Assembly (NCBI GenBank): GCA_004557075.1
Contig: SFEX01000012.1
Span: forward strand, 1 to 54,819
Direction of reading: 5' to 3'
DNA from: Clostridiales bacterium
GTDB taxonomy: Bacteria > Bacillota > Clostridia > Oscillospirales > Oscillospiraceae
DNA: 54,819 nucleotides
Shown piece after piece: positions 38,594 through 47,422 of the stretch; within the stretch, counting starts at the first letter, position 1; every line of letters starts with the position of its first letter. Made by a program: the position numbers and the translations under genes. The notes under the pieces were generated by a model, which saw only the letters and a list, made by a program, of their open reading frames with translations, had not been told where the DNA came from and did not search any database.

Positions 38594-39736
38594 TTACTTT
38601 GCTGTTTTTGACTCAAAGCACTTTATAAGTCTGAGGATATCCTCAAGAGTCGCCCTGTAATCCGACTTTGACCTTTGAGCAAGCTCGGCTTCCGGCACGG
38701 AATTTCTGCCTATTGTAAACATCGCGGTAACTCCCTTAGAATAAGCGGCCTCGGCTGATTCGTCGATGCAGCCCACGAGAGCAATAAGCGGCACTCCGGC
38801 GGCTTTAGTTCGGCGCGAGACGCCGGAAATCAATTTGCCGTCGAGGCTCTGGCTGTCGATTCTGCCCTCGCCGCTTATAACAAGATCGGCATTTTGAAGC
38901 TGAACGTCAAAATCTATGATGTTAAGTATTGATTCGATACCCGACTGCAATTGCCCGCCTAAGAGCGCGCTTGAACCGGCGCCCATTCCGCCGGCGGCTC
39001 CGCCTCCGGGAAGCTCGGATACGTCAATGCCCAGATCAAGGCGTACAACCTCCGCAAAATGCCTCAGTCCGTCATCCAGGTGCTTTACCATGTCCTTGTC
39101 AGCACCCTTTTGGGGGGCAAACACATATGCCGCGCCCTTATCGCCGTAAAGGGGATTTTCAACATCGCACATAAGCGTCAGCTCAACGCCGTTTAAAAGC
39201 TCCCGCGCGGCGCTTACATCAATATGAGCAATGTCCTTCAGGCTGCGTCCCACCGGGACAAAGCTTATACCGCTGCTGTCAAAAAATCTTACGCCCAAAG
39301 CGGCGGCGCAGCCGCAGCCGCAGTCGTTTGTTGCGCTGCCGCCAAGCCCGAGCAGTATCCTTTTGCAGCCACTTTCGACGGCATGCAGTATGATCTCTCC
39401 AACTCCGAAGGTGGTAGTCGCGGAGGGGTCTTTGCGCTCCCCTACCGAGGGGAGTCCGGCGGCAGCGGCCATTTCAATGATGGCGGCGTCACCCATGCGG
39501 GCATACTGCGCCTCTATCTTTTCTCCGTAAGCTCCGCTTACCTGTATACTTACAGGTTCGGCGTCAAGCGCCCTGACGAAGCATTCAACGGTTCCCTCTC
39601 CCCCGTCTGCGGCCGGAATAGTTACGACCTCGCATCCCGGGAAATAGCGCGGTATGGTCTCGGCGGCGATACCGCATATCTCATTGCTGGATATCGTGCC
39701 TTTGAACGAATCGGAAATTACAATTACTTTTTTCAT
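38594..39736 (-). CDS. Glycerate kinase (GlxK family)
   Basis: 380 residues. Opens MKKVIVISDSFKGTISSNEI and contains IPAADGGEGTVECFV, LLGLGGSATNDCGCGCAAAL and GGGAAGGMGAGSSALLGG, all standard for bacterial glycerate 2-kinase type I. It phosphorylates D-glycerate to 2-phosphoglycerate. ATGA overlap with the dehydrogenase gene upstream makes a two-gene operon. Confidence 0.92.
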   Translation of the reverse strand: MKKVIVISDSFKGTISSNEICGIAAETIPRYFPGCEVVTIPAADGGEGTVECFVRALDAEPVSIQVSGAYGEKIEAQYARMGDAAIIEMAAAAGLPSVGERKDPSATTTFGVGEIILHAVESGCKRILLGLGGSATNDCGCGCAAALGVRFFDSSGISFVPVGRSLKDIAHIDVSAARELLNGVELTLMCDVENPLYGDKGAAYVFAPQKGADKDMVKHLDDGLRHFAEVVRLDLGIDVSELPGGGAAGGMGAGSSALLGGQLQSGIESILNIIDFDVQLQNADLVISGEGRIDSQSLDGKLISGVSRRTKAAGVPLIALVGCIDESAEAAYSKGVTAMFTIGRNSVPEAELAQRSKSDYRATLEDILRLIKCFESKTAK

Positions 39737-40695
39737 CAGTTTACCACATTCTCAGGCGCACCGGAGATAAACGCCTGTATATTCCTCTCGGTGCAGTCCA
39801 TTATTCTCTGCCGTCCCTCTTTTGTCGCCCAGCTTATATGCGGCGTGATAAAGCAGTTTTTGGCTTTCAGCAGAGGGTTATCGTCCTTTATGGGCTCTGT
39901 AGATACGACGTCAAGCCCCGCTGCGTAGACCTTGCCGCTGTTAAGCGCGTCAGCAAGATCCTTCTCGACGACCAACTGGCCTCGGCTGTTGTTTATAATT
40001 ATAACGCCGTCTTTCATCTTTGAGATCGTATCTTTGTTTATTATATTCTCCGTCTCCGGGAACAGCGGGCAATGCAGTGCGATGACGTCGGATTCGGCAA
40101 GCAGCGTGTCAAGGTCCACATAGTCGGCAATGGCTTTGCCGCTCTCTCTGACGCTGCGGCTGTATGTCAGAACCCTCATGCCGAGCGCTTTGGCGATCAT
40201 TCCGGTGCTCTGTCCTATGCGGCCGAAGCCGATTATGCCCATGGTTTTGCCCTCAAGCTCAATTATGGGATAGTCCCAGAAGCACCAGTCGGGGCAGCTT
40301 GCCCATCTTCCCTCGCTGACAGCCTGCGCATGATGCGCAGTATGGTGGCATATCTCAAGCAGCAACGCGATAGCAAACTGCGATACGGAAGCTGTGCCGT
40401 AGGCCGGTACATTAGATACGGGAATGCCCTTCTCCCGGGCATATTTAACATCGACTATATTGTATCCGGTAGCCAGGACGCCTATGAAGCGGATACCGGG
40501 GCATGTGTCCATGACGGCCTTGCTTATGGGGGCTTTATTCGTCAGAACAATCTCGGCATCTCCAATGCGCCGGGCAATCTCCTTATCATCGTAAGGCGTG
40601 CGATCGTATACCGTAAGCTCGCCAAACTGTTTCAGAGCATCCCACGACAAATCTCCGGGATTCTCGGTATAAGCATCCAAAATAACTATTTTCAT
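39736..40695 (-). CDS. D-2-hydroxyacid dehydrogenase (glycerate dehydrogenase-like)
   Basis: 319 residues. NAD-binding MGIIGFGRIGQSTGMIAKAL; catalytic Arg in IINNSRGQLV, Glu near KVYAAGLDVVSTEP, His in CFITPHISWATKEGR. The best overall fit is hydroxypyruvate/glycerate dehydrogenase, agreeing with its glycerate kinase partner. Divergent from the LacI-type regulator, 92 bases apart. Confidence 0.9.
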   Translation of the reverse strand: MKIVILDAYTENPGDLSWDALKQFGELTVYDRTPYDDKEIARRIGDAEIVLTNKAPISKAVMDTCPGIRFIGVLATGYNIVDVKYAREKGIPVSNVPAYGTASVSQFAIALLLEICHHTAHHAQAVSEGRWASCPDWCFWDYPIIELEGKTMGIIGFGRIGQSTGMIAKALGMRVLTYSRSVRESGKAIADYVDLDTLLAESDVIALHCPLFPETENIINKDTISKMKDGVIIINNSRGQLVVEKDLADALNSGKVYAAGLDVVSTEPIKDDNPLLKAKNCFITPHISWATKEGRQRIMDCTERNIQAFISGAPENVVN

Positions 40696-40725
40696 GATTT
40701 CCTCCTTGATTTTTGAACATGAACC

Positions 40726-40755
40726 TTGTAAAATAAGCTAAAATGTTTCTATAAT
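40726..40755 (+). promoter_or_regulatory. Likely promoter of the LacI-type regulator
   Basis: TTGTAA (40726-40731), 18-bp spacer, TATAAT (40750-40755). A weak dyad TAAAATGTTTCTA overlaps the spacer and may be an autoregulatory operator; it deviates from the consensus seen near 42863 and 43158. Confidence 0.5.
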
Positions 40756-40787
40756 GAATTATACTGATCGAAAGGCTACGAACCCTA

Positions 40788-41816
40788 ATGGCTAAGAAAG
40801 CGACAATAAAAGACGTTGCAAGAGTCGCCGGAGTTTCAATTTCCACTGTCTCCCGTGTGCTCAACAACAGTGCAAATGTAGAAAGTGCGCTTAAAGAGAG
40901 AGTGCAGGAGGCAGTCAAAGAAACCAAATATACTCCTAATGAGATCGCGCGAAGTCTTAAACGCAAGAATTCGGCGATGATAGCCTATGTCGTTTCCAAT
41001 ACCGCCGACCCCTTCTTCACCTTTATAAGCCGCGGCATTGAGGAAGTCATGTACCGCAACGGCTATAACATAATCAATTGCAGCACTAACTTCTCCGTGG
41101 AGCGGGAATGCTCTCTGCTGAACACTCTGTATGAACGCAGGGTCGACGGAATAATTATAAATACCGTCGGCAACAACGATGCGGAGATCAGCAAGATCAG
41201 CCAAAACATCCCGACCGTGCTCAGCAACCGCATGGTGTCGTCATCGGACTTTGTCGGGGACTTTGTGGATTTTGATAATGTCGGCGGCGTTATAAAGCTC
41301 ACGAATCATCTGCTGGAGCTCGGCCATCGCAGGATTGCCTTTTTAAACGGTCCGATACGTCTGAGCACCGCCAAGGAGCGTCAGGACGGTTTCTTAGAGG
41401 GTATGCGAAACGCGGGTCTGGAGATTCCCAAAGATTACAAGTATCTTATAAACACGGAGGACACCTTCTCCATGCAGGACGGATACGACGCAGCCAGAAA
41501 GATCATGACAATGGATCAGCCGCCAACGGCCATAATCGCCTCCAACACGGAAATGGCTCTTGGCGCGATGAAATATTGCAGGAAGCATAATATAAGCATC
41601 CCGGGAGAAGTCTCCCTTTGCTCATTTGGCAACATCGCGCATCAGGAGCTTATGTATGTGGATATAACCCACACATATACGGACCTTTTGGTTTTAGGAA
41701 ACAGAATTGGCGAAATGATGCTTCAGCGCATAGCAAAGGACGGCGCAAGCCAGCCGAACCGAGAGGTCAGATTCGATACGCCCCTTGTTCTGGGCGACAG
41801 TACAAAAGCTATATAA
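40788..41816 (+). CDS. LacI-family transcriptional regulator
   Basis: 342 residues. N-terminal HTH and hinge: TIKDVARVAGVSISTVSRVL, NEIARSLKRKNS. The periplasmic-binding-like effector domain follows, with VVSNTADPFFTFISRGIEEV, RRVDGIIINTV and LGHRRIAFLNGP. It lies between the divergent glycerate operon and HMG-CoA lyase. Cre-like operators of the LacI class occur 1.0-1.4 kb downstream between HMG-CoA lyase and the aldehyde dehydrogenase, so it is the probable regulator of that locus. CcpA itself is the alternative binder. Confidence 0.93.
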   Translation: MAKKATIKDVARVAGVSISTVSRVLNNSANVESALKERVQEAVKETKYTPNEIARSLKRKNSAMIAYVVSNTADPFFTFISRGIEEVMYRNGYNIINCSTNFSVERECSLLNTLYERRVDGIIINTVGNNDAEISKISQNIPTVLSNRMVSSSDFVGDFVDFDNVGGVIKLTNHLLELGHRRIAFLNGPIRLSTAKERQDGFLEGMRNAGLEIPKDYKYLINTEDTFSMQDGYDAARKIMTMDQPPTAIIASNTEMALGAMKYCRKHNISIPGEVSLCSFGNIAHQELMYVDITHTYTDLLVLGNRIGEMMLQRIAKDGASQPNREVRFDTPLVLGDSTKAI

Positions 41817-41870
41817 CCTGCCTTAGAGATGACAGCCCTGTCGGGCTGTCATCTTTTAGTATTAATGTAT

Positions 41871-42776
41871 TTATAGACCGGTGCAGGCAGACTTTTCTAT
41901 TTTCATAAGGTGTCCGCTGAAATTGCCCTCGCCAAGCAGCTCAAATTCGGTTTTTGCGGCAAGGATCAGTTTATCGCTGTCAACTCCGGTATCAAAGCCC
42001 ATGTCGTTGAGCATATACACAAGGTCCTCGGACGCAAGGTTGCCGGAGGCACCGGGAGCAAAGGGACAGCCGCCCAGGCCGCCCAAAGCGGACTGGCACT
42101 TGTCAACGCCCGCTTCGATTGCGGCCAGAGTATTTACCATGCCCATGTTGCGTGTATCGTGAATATGCACCTGAAGCGCAAGCTCCGGGAATGCCGCCTT
42201 AACTGCGGAGATGACCTCGCGCACCTGCGCGGGATTTGCCACGCCTATGGTATCACACAGGTCTACCTCCTTCAAGCCCTCCTCAACATAGGTGCCGATG
42301 AAATCGACCACCTCGCCGGTAGATGCCTTGCCCTCAAAAGGGCATCCGAAAGTGGTGGCAAGATCAAGAATGATGTTCATGTCCGGCATGCTCTCGCGGA
42401 TGCGTAAATATTCCTCCATGGACTGCTCATGGCTGCGGTTGATATTTGCTTTATTATGGCTTTTGCTAAGAGAGACGACATAGGTTATCGTGCGTATGCC
42501 GCAGTCATAGGCATTGCTTGCTCCGCGAAGATTCGGCGCGAGAGCGAAAATATTAAGCCGGGGGTATTTTTCAAGGCACACTCTTGCTACCTCGGCGGAA
42601 TCTATCATCTGCGGTATGGCTTTGGGGCTTACAAATGAGGTCACCTGAATATTCTTAACGCCCGCCCCGACAATGGCGTCGATGACTTTAAGCTTATTCT
42701 CTGCGGGGATATATTTCTTCTGATTTTGGAATCCGTCTCGCGGTCCAACCTCATAAAGCTCAATTTTTCTGCTCAT
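41871..42776 (-). CDS. Hydroxymethylglutaryl-CoA lyase
   Basis: 301 residues. All active-site segments are present: YEVGPRDGFQNQK (catalytic Arg-Asp), TSFVSPKAIPQM, VDLCDTIGVANP, LQVHIHDTRNMG (metal-binding His pair) and the signature loop GGLGGCPFAPGASGN with its catalytic Cys. It splits HMG-CoA to acetyl-CoA and acetoacetate. AAAGGAAA precedes the ATG. Divergent from the acylating ALDH operon and sharing its operator motif. Confidence 0.93.
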   Translation of the reverse strand: MSRKIELYEVGPRDGFQNQKKYIPAENKLKVIDAIVGAGVKNIQVTSFVSPKAIPQMIDSAEVARVCLEKYPRLNIFALAPNLRGASNAYDCGIRTITYVVSLSKSHNKANINRSHEQSMEEYLRIRESMPDMNIILDLATTFGCPFEGKASTGEVVDFIGTYVEEGLKEVDLCDTIGVANPAQVREVISAVKAAFPELALQVHIHDTRNMGMVNTLAAIEAGVDKCQSALGGLGGCPFAPGASGNLASEDLVYMLNDMGFDTGVDSDKLILAAKTEFELLGEGNFSGHLMKIEKSACTGL

Positions 42777-43223
42777 AATCGTTTCCTTTCTTAATTATGA
42801 ATTTGGGAATAAATCTGCAAAATCTGTGTTGTATGTCGATAATAATTATAATATATCAACAAGAAAACGTTTGCAATAAAAATGTGTTTTTTTATGGATA
42901 TCACGAAAACTTGTGATAAAAACTGTTACAAACGCACAAAAAGACTATAAATACGCAATAAATATGGATCAATTTATTTGTAAAATATTCATGTATTGCA
43001 TAACAAAGCAAACCGTGGTATCTTAATTTTAGAATACGTTTTCAAGAAAAGATCGTCAAAATTTTGCTGAATTTGAACAATAACCACGGTTAAAATCACA
43101 GCCAGTGTGTAAATTTTGTGACAATTTAAACAAATTATTTTTTGATGTGCTCTTGTGTGAAAACGTTTGCAGATTCGTGAGTGAAAAATCATCGAATAGT
43201 TACGGAAACGGAGGAGATTAAAG
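42777..43223. promoter_or_regulatory. Divergent regulatory region with LacI/cre-type operators
   Basis: The 13-mer GAAAACGTTTGCA occurs twice, at 42863-42875 and 43159-43171; the second extends to TGAAAACGTTTGCA, a perfect TGNAANCGNTTNCA operator. A variant GAATACGTTTTCA lies at 43032-43044. The first overlaps the -35 of the HMG-CoA lyase promoter (TTGCAA 42871-42876, 17 bp, TATTAT 42848-42853, minus strand). The second is 53 bases before the ALDH start. Rest of the gap is AT-rich without genes. Confidence 0.75.
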
Positions 43224-44642
43224 ATGAGCACTAAAGTAGTTGCAGATAACGAAGATGCAAAATTTGTAGCCGGACTTATTGAACGTGCGCGCAAGGCGCA
43301 GAAGATCGCTGAGTCCTACACCCAGGAGAGGGTCGACGAGCTGGTTGCGGCAATAGTCTGGGAGATCATTCGCGACGATGAGAAGATCGAAACCATGTCG
43401 CGCATGGCTCTTGACGAGACCAATCTCGGCGATATGGAGTCAAAAAGATCAAAGCTCACCAATAAGTGCCGCGGTCTTATGTACGACCTCAAAAAGCAGA
43501 AGTCTGTGGGCGTTGTTGAGGAGATCCCCGAAAAGGGTCTTGCAAGAATGGTAAAGCCCGTGGGCGTTATCTGCTCCATCGTCCCGGCCACTCAGCCGGA
43601 GATGATTCCGATAATGCAGGCAATGAACGCAGTCAAGGCCCGCGACGCGATCATTTTCTCTCCGTCCCGTCGCGGAGCCAAGACTACAAACTACACCGTA
43701 TCGCTTCTTCGTGAGGTCATGAAGAAATACGGCGCACCCGAGGATCTGTTCATCACCTATCCCCAGCCTACCCATGAGATAACGGCGGAGCTTATGAAGC
43801 AGTCCGACCTCATCATCGCGACTGGCGGCCAGGGCCTTGTAAGACAGGCTTACGGCTCCGGAACTCCCGCCTTCGGCGTAGGCGCAGGCAATGCCCAGAT
43901 CTTTGTCGATGAATCTGCCGATCTGGCGGATGCAGCAAGCAAGATCATTGCGTCAAAGACCTTTGATATGGCCATCGGCTGCTCCTGCGACAACAGCGTT
44001 CTCGTTCACGAGAAAGTGTACGATCAGATGAAGGCGGAATTTGAGAAGGTCGGCGGCTACATGCTGCCCGCCGAGGAAAAAGAGCTTGTGCGCAAGGGCA
44101 TATGGCCCACATGGCCCGAGGGACATGCTGTCAATAAGGACATCGTAGGCCGTCCCGTTCCCGATATTGCCAAGGTTTGCGGCATAAGCGTTCCCGAAGG
44201 CACCAAGGTAATATTCGTTGAAGAGAATGTGCGCGGCGAAGGCACGGCATTCTGCCGCGAAAAGCAGTGCTGCGTTATCGCGCTGTACAAGGTCAAGGAT
44301 GTTGACGACGCCATTGATTGCGTTGTAACAAACCAGAACGTAAACGGTGCCGGACATTCCTGCGGTATTTATTCCAAAAACGACGAGAACATCGCAAAGT
44401 ACGCGGCTGAGACCTACACTACCCGCGTTGTTGTCAACCAGCCGCAGGCCGCGACCAATACGGGAAGCTGGACCAGCGGTATGCCGTTTACCAGCTCTCT
44501 GGGCTGCGCGACCTGGGGCGGAAACATCTGCTCCGAGAACATCTGGCTGAAGCATTACATGAACAACACCTGGATAATCCGCGAGATCCCCAACTTCAAG
44601 CCCACCGACGAAGAGCTTTTCGCCGGCTTTAAGGCAAAGTGA
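43224..44642 (+). CDS. CoA-acylating aldehyde dehydrogenase
   Basis: 472 residues, ALDH superfamily, class without the AdhE fusion. Conserved pieces: ARMVKPVGVICSIVPATQPE, AIIFSPSRRGAKTT, VGAGNAQIFVDESADLADA, and IGCSCDNSVLVHEK with the catalytic Cys (about residue 253) in the position used by acylating enzymes such as acetaldehyde or sulfoacetaldehyde dehydrogenases. It converts an aldehyde plus CoA and NAD+ to an acyl-CoA. GGAGGAG precedes the ATG. First gene of the operon. Substrate not determined by sequence. Confidence 0.85.
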   Translation: MSTKVVADNEDAKFVAGLIERARKAQKIAESYTQERVDELVAAIVWEIIRDDEKIETMSRMALDETNLGDMESKRSKLTNKCRGLMYDLKKQKSVGVVEEIPEKGLARMVKPVGVICSIVPATQPEMIPIMQAMNAVKARDAIIFSPSRRGAKTTNYTVSLLREVMKKYGAPEDLFITYPQPTHEITAELMKQSDLIIATGGQGLVRQAYGSGTPAFGVGAGNAQIFVDESADLADAASKIIASKTFDMAIGCSCDNSVLVHEKVYDQMKAEFEKVGGYMLPAEEKELVRKGIWPTWPEGHAVNKDIVGRPVPDIAKVCGISVPEGTKVIFVEENVRGEGTAFCREKQCCVIALYKVKDVDDAIDCVVTNQNVNGAGHSCGIYSKNDENIAKYAAETYTTRVVVNQPQAATNTGSWTSGMPFTSSLGCATWGGNICSENIWLKHYMNNTWIIREIPNFKPTDEELFAGFKAK

Positions 44643-46111
44643 GCATGGAAGCAAGAATCAGAAATGCTCAGCTCCGCGGCCGTGTAAAATCGGCTGCGGA
44701 GGCATCCCTTATAATTCGCAATGGGATGACTGTCGCCGTGGGCGGCTATACCTCCTGCGGCTATCCGAAAGCAATAATAAATGAGCTTGTTTCAAGAAAA
44801 AACAGCGGCGAAGAGCTGTATCTGAGCGTAGTATCCGGCTCAAATAATGGCTTTGTTGACACGCCTCTCGCCGAGGCCGGCATTATCACAAGACGCGCGC
44901 CCATGATCGAAAGCAAGGCTCTGGCCGCGCTTGTAAACAAGGGCTCCGTAGCCTACTGCGAACAGCAGATGAACAAATTCCCCCGGCTTCTGCGCACCGG
45001 GGCGTTCGGGCATATAGACGTTGCGGTTGTGGAGGCCGTGTGCATACTCGAAGATGGCAGCTTCGTACCCAGCTCCTCCGTCGGCATGGTCCCGAACCTC
45101 ATTGAGGCCGCGGATAAGGTTATCATCGAGATAAACACCTCCATGCCGGAAGAGCTTGAGGGCATGCACGATATTTATCTGCCCAAGGGCGAGCCGATCC
45201 CGCTTACCGCCTGCGGACAGCGCATAGGCGCAAAGAGCATAGCCTGCCCTGCCGAAAAGCTTGAGGCCATCGTCTTCTGCGATATTCCCGATACGGTCGC
45301 GCCTCTTGCACCGGCAAAGCCGGAGCAGCTCAAAATTGCAGATAACCTCTTCAATTTCTTAGAGCTTGAAATGAGACGGCAGGGACGAAGCAGCCTCCCC
45401 CCTATCCAAACCGGTTTCGGCAATCTTGCGGCGGAAATAGTTAACGGTCTTGAGCGCTCCGAGTTTAAGGATATTGAATTTTTTGCGGGCGTGGCTCAGG
45501 AGGCCAATGTCAATCTTGTGGCGTCCGGGCGCGCAAAGGCCATATCCTGTGGCTCCGTTAAAATGACGCCCCGCGTTATGGAGCTTATACGCAGCGACGC
45601 AGGCATCAGAGATAAGATCGTCCTGAGAAACGGCGAAATAACAAACAGCTCGGAGGTCATATCCAGACTGGCCCCCATCACCCTGACAAGCGGCATTGAG
45701 ATGGATATCTACGGAAATGTAAATTCCAGCCACATTGCGGGCTCGAAGGTCGTAAACGGTCTTGGCGGCGGCGCAAACTTTGCCGAAAACGCCGGACTTT
45801 CCGTCATGATGATCGTCTCGGAGGGAAAGGGCGGAGCTATATCCGCAATAGTGCCTATGGTTTCGCATCAGGATATCAGCGAGCATGATATCGACATTGT
45901 TGTTACGGAGCACGGCGTTGCGGATCTGCGCGGGAAAAGCGATATAGAGCGCGCGCTGGAGATAATCAACAACTGCACGGGACTTTATAAGGAACAGCTT
46001 GCGGATTATTTCAGCAGGGCCTGCACAAAAGGCGGACATCACCCCATATTGCTGGATGAGGCTCTTGCCTGGCATATCAGCTTAAAAGAAAACGGAACTA
46101 TGCTCAAGTAA
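44639..46111 (+). CDS. Acetyl-CoA hydrolase/CoA-transferase (Cat1-like)
   Basis: 490 residues. Start VKSAAEASLIIRNGMTVAVG; C-terminal half with GNVNSSHIAG, NGLGGGANFAENA and IVVTEHGVADLRGKS, the acetyl-CoA hydrolase/transferase C-terminal signature of succinyl-CoA:acetate (Cat1/Ach1) enzymes. It exchanges CoA between acyl-CoA and free acids. The start overlaps the ALDH stop by four bases. It could conserve the thioester made by the ALDH or activate acetoacetate. Confidence 0.88.
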   Translation: MSMEARIRNAQLRGRVKSAAEASLIIRNGMTVAVGGYTSCGYPKAIINELVSRKNSGEELYLSVVSGSNNGFVDTPLAEAGIITRRAPMIESKALAALVNKGSVAYCEQQMNKFPRLLRTGAFGHIDVAVVEAVCILEDGSFVPSSSVGMVPNLIEAADKVIIEINTSMPEELEGMHDIYLPKGEPIPLTACGQRIGAKSIACPAEKLEAIVFCDIPDTVAPLAPAKPEQLKIADNLFNFLELEMRRQGRSSLPPIQTGFGNLAAEIVNGLERSEFKDIEFFAGVAQEANVNLVASGRAKAISCGSVKMTPRVMELIRSDAGIRDKIVLRNGEITNSSEVISRLAPITLTSGIEMDIYGNVNSSHIAGSKVVNGLGGGANFAENAGLSVMMIVSEGKGGAISAIVPMVSHQDISEHDIDIVVTEHGVADLRGKSDIERALEIINNCTGLYKEQLADYFSRACTKGGHHPILLDEALAWHISLKENGTMLK

Positions 46112-46130
46112 GCAAAATGAAGGAGTATCC

Positions 46131-47282
46131 ATGAAACAGATCTATTACAAAGGTCCCAGCGGCTTTATCTTCGGCAACGGAGTTATAAAGGATCTGGGCA
46201 CACACCTGAAAAAACTCAACGTCAGCAGGTGCCTTGTTATTTCAGACGAGATGCTGAAAAATCTCGGCATTGTGGACAAGGTCATCGACTACGCCAAAGC
46301 AGAGGGCATAGAGTTCTTTGAGTACTGCAAGTGCCTGCCTGAGCCCCCTGTTGAAAACCCCAACGAAGCGCTGGAAATATACAGGCGCAACGACTGCCAG
46401 GGTATTCTCGGACTGGGCGGCGGTTCGGCAATGGACGTTGCAAAGGCGGCCTCTATTCTCGTAACGAACCCCGGCAAGTTCCAGGACTACATGGGCATCA
46501 ACAAGGTTCCCAACAGAGGCTGTCCTCTTATCCTCGCACCGACGATCGCAGGTTCCGGCAGTGAGATCGGTCAGTTTGCGATAATGATGGTCAATGGGCA
46601 GAAGGCCGGCGTTGTAGACCAGAACCTGTGCGCCGATATCGCGCTGGTAGACCCCGAGCTGACCCTCACCTGCCCCAGGAATCTTACAGCAGCCACAGGC
46701 CTTGACGGGCTGTGCCATCTGCTGGAATCCTATGTTTCCACGCTGACAAGCTCAATGGCTGAAATGTTCTGCCTTGAGGGTATACATTATATTATGAAAT
46801 ACCTGCGCAAGGCGGTCGGCGACGGCTCAAATCTTGAGGCTCGCTACTGGATAAGCTACGCATCCTCCATCGGTCTGTTTGCAAACAACCTGACCGACGG
46901 CTGCGCCGCAAACCACGGTTTAGCGTTCGCAATAGGCGGCGTATATCATCTGAGCCACGGCCTTTCCAACGCTATCGTACTTCCCTATGTGTTCCCCTAT
47001 ATCGCCAGATCCGAGATGGACAGAATGCCCAGACTGGCGCAGGCAATGGGTCTGGACACACAGGGCAAGACAAACAAGCAGCTTGTCGACGATATCACCG
47101 AGGCTCTTGTTGAGCTGACCCGCGACGTCGGCTGTTATATACCGCTCTCTAAGTTCGGCGGTAAGGAAGAGGATATTGACAAGCTCGTAGAGGAAACATT
47201 TGCTCAGACCCGCGTTATGAGCCATTCAAGCTGGAAGCTCACGGCAGAGGAACTAAGGGAGATATTCCACAAGGCGATGTAA
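46131..47282 (+). CDS. Iron-containing alcohol dehydrogenase
   Basis: 383 residues, group III Fe-ADH. Cofactor loop GILGLGGGSAMDVAKAAS; metal ligands in ALVDPELT, AATGLDGLCHLLESYVS, and AANHGLAFAIGG with YHLSHGLSNAIVLPYV. It interconverts an alcohol and aldehyde with NAD(P). AAGGAG lies before the ATG, 20 bases after the CoA-transferase. Likely the first oxidation step for the TRAP-imported substrate. Confidence 0.93.
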   Translation: MKQIYYKGPSGFIFGNGVIKDLGTHLKKLNVSRCLVISDEMLKNLGIVDKVIDYAKAEGIEFFEYCKCLPEPPVENPNEALEIYRRNDCQGILGLGGGSAMDVAKAASILVTNPGKFQDYMGINKVPNRGCPLILAPTIAGSGSEIGQFAIMMVNGQKAGVVDQNLCADIALVDPELTLTCPRNLTAATGLDGLCHLLESYVSTLTSSMAEMFCLEGIHYIMKYLRKAVGDGSNLEARYWISYASSIGLFANNLTDGCAANHGLAFAIGGVYHLSHGLSNAIVLPYVFPYIARSEMDRMPRLAQAMGLDTQGKTNKQLVDDITEALVELTRDVGCYIPLSKFGGKEEDIDKLVEETFAQTRVMSHSSWKLTAEELREIFHKAM

Positions 47283-47296
47283 TTCGGGAAAAAGCA

Positions 47297-47400
47297 GAGA
47301 ATAATAAGCATAGACCACAACATCCACAGCGCCCACAACAAACACACCCCACAGCACCCACAGCACCCACAGCACCCACAACAAACACAAAAACACAAAA
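47297..47400 (+). repeat. C/A-rich, G-poor leader with 9-bp tandem repeat
   Basis: CACAGCACC is repeated three times exactly (47350-47376), then decays into CACAACAAA and CACAAAAAC. The whole 140-base gap has almost no G on the sense strand, so the mRNA is unstructured and C-rich, the composition of Rho-loading (rut) sites or of open leaders. It separates the enzyme genes from the transporter. Confidence 0.7.
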
Positions 47401-47422
47401 TAATTAAGAAAGAGGAAGAAAG

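Noticed and set aside
47350..47394. CRISPR-like tandem repeat
   Set aside because: Repeats are 9 bp, directly adjacent without spacers, and degenerate quickly; there are no cas genes in the window.
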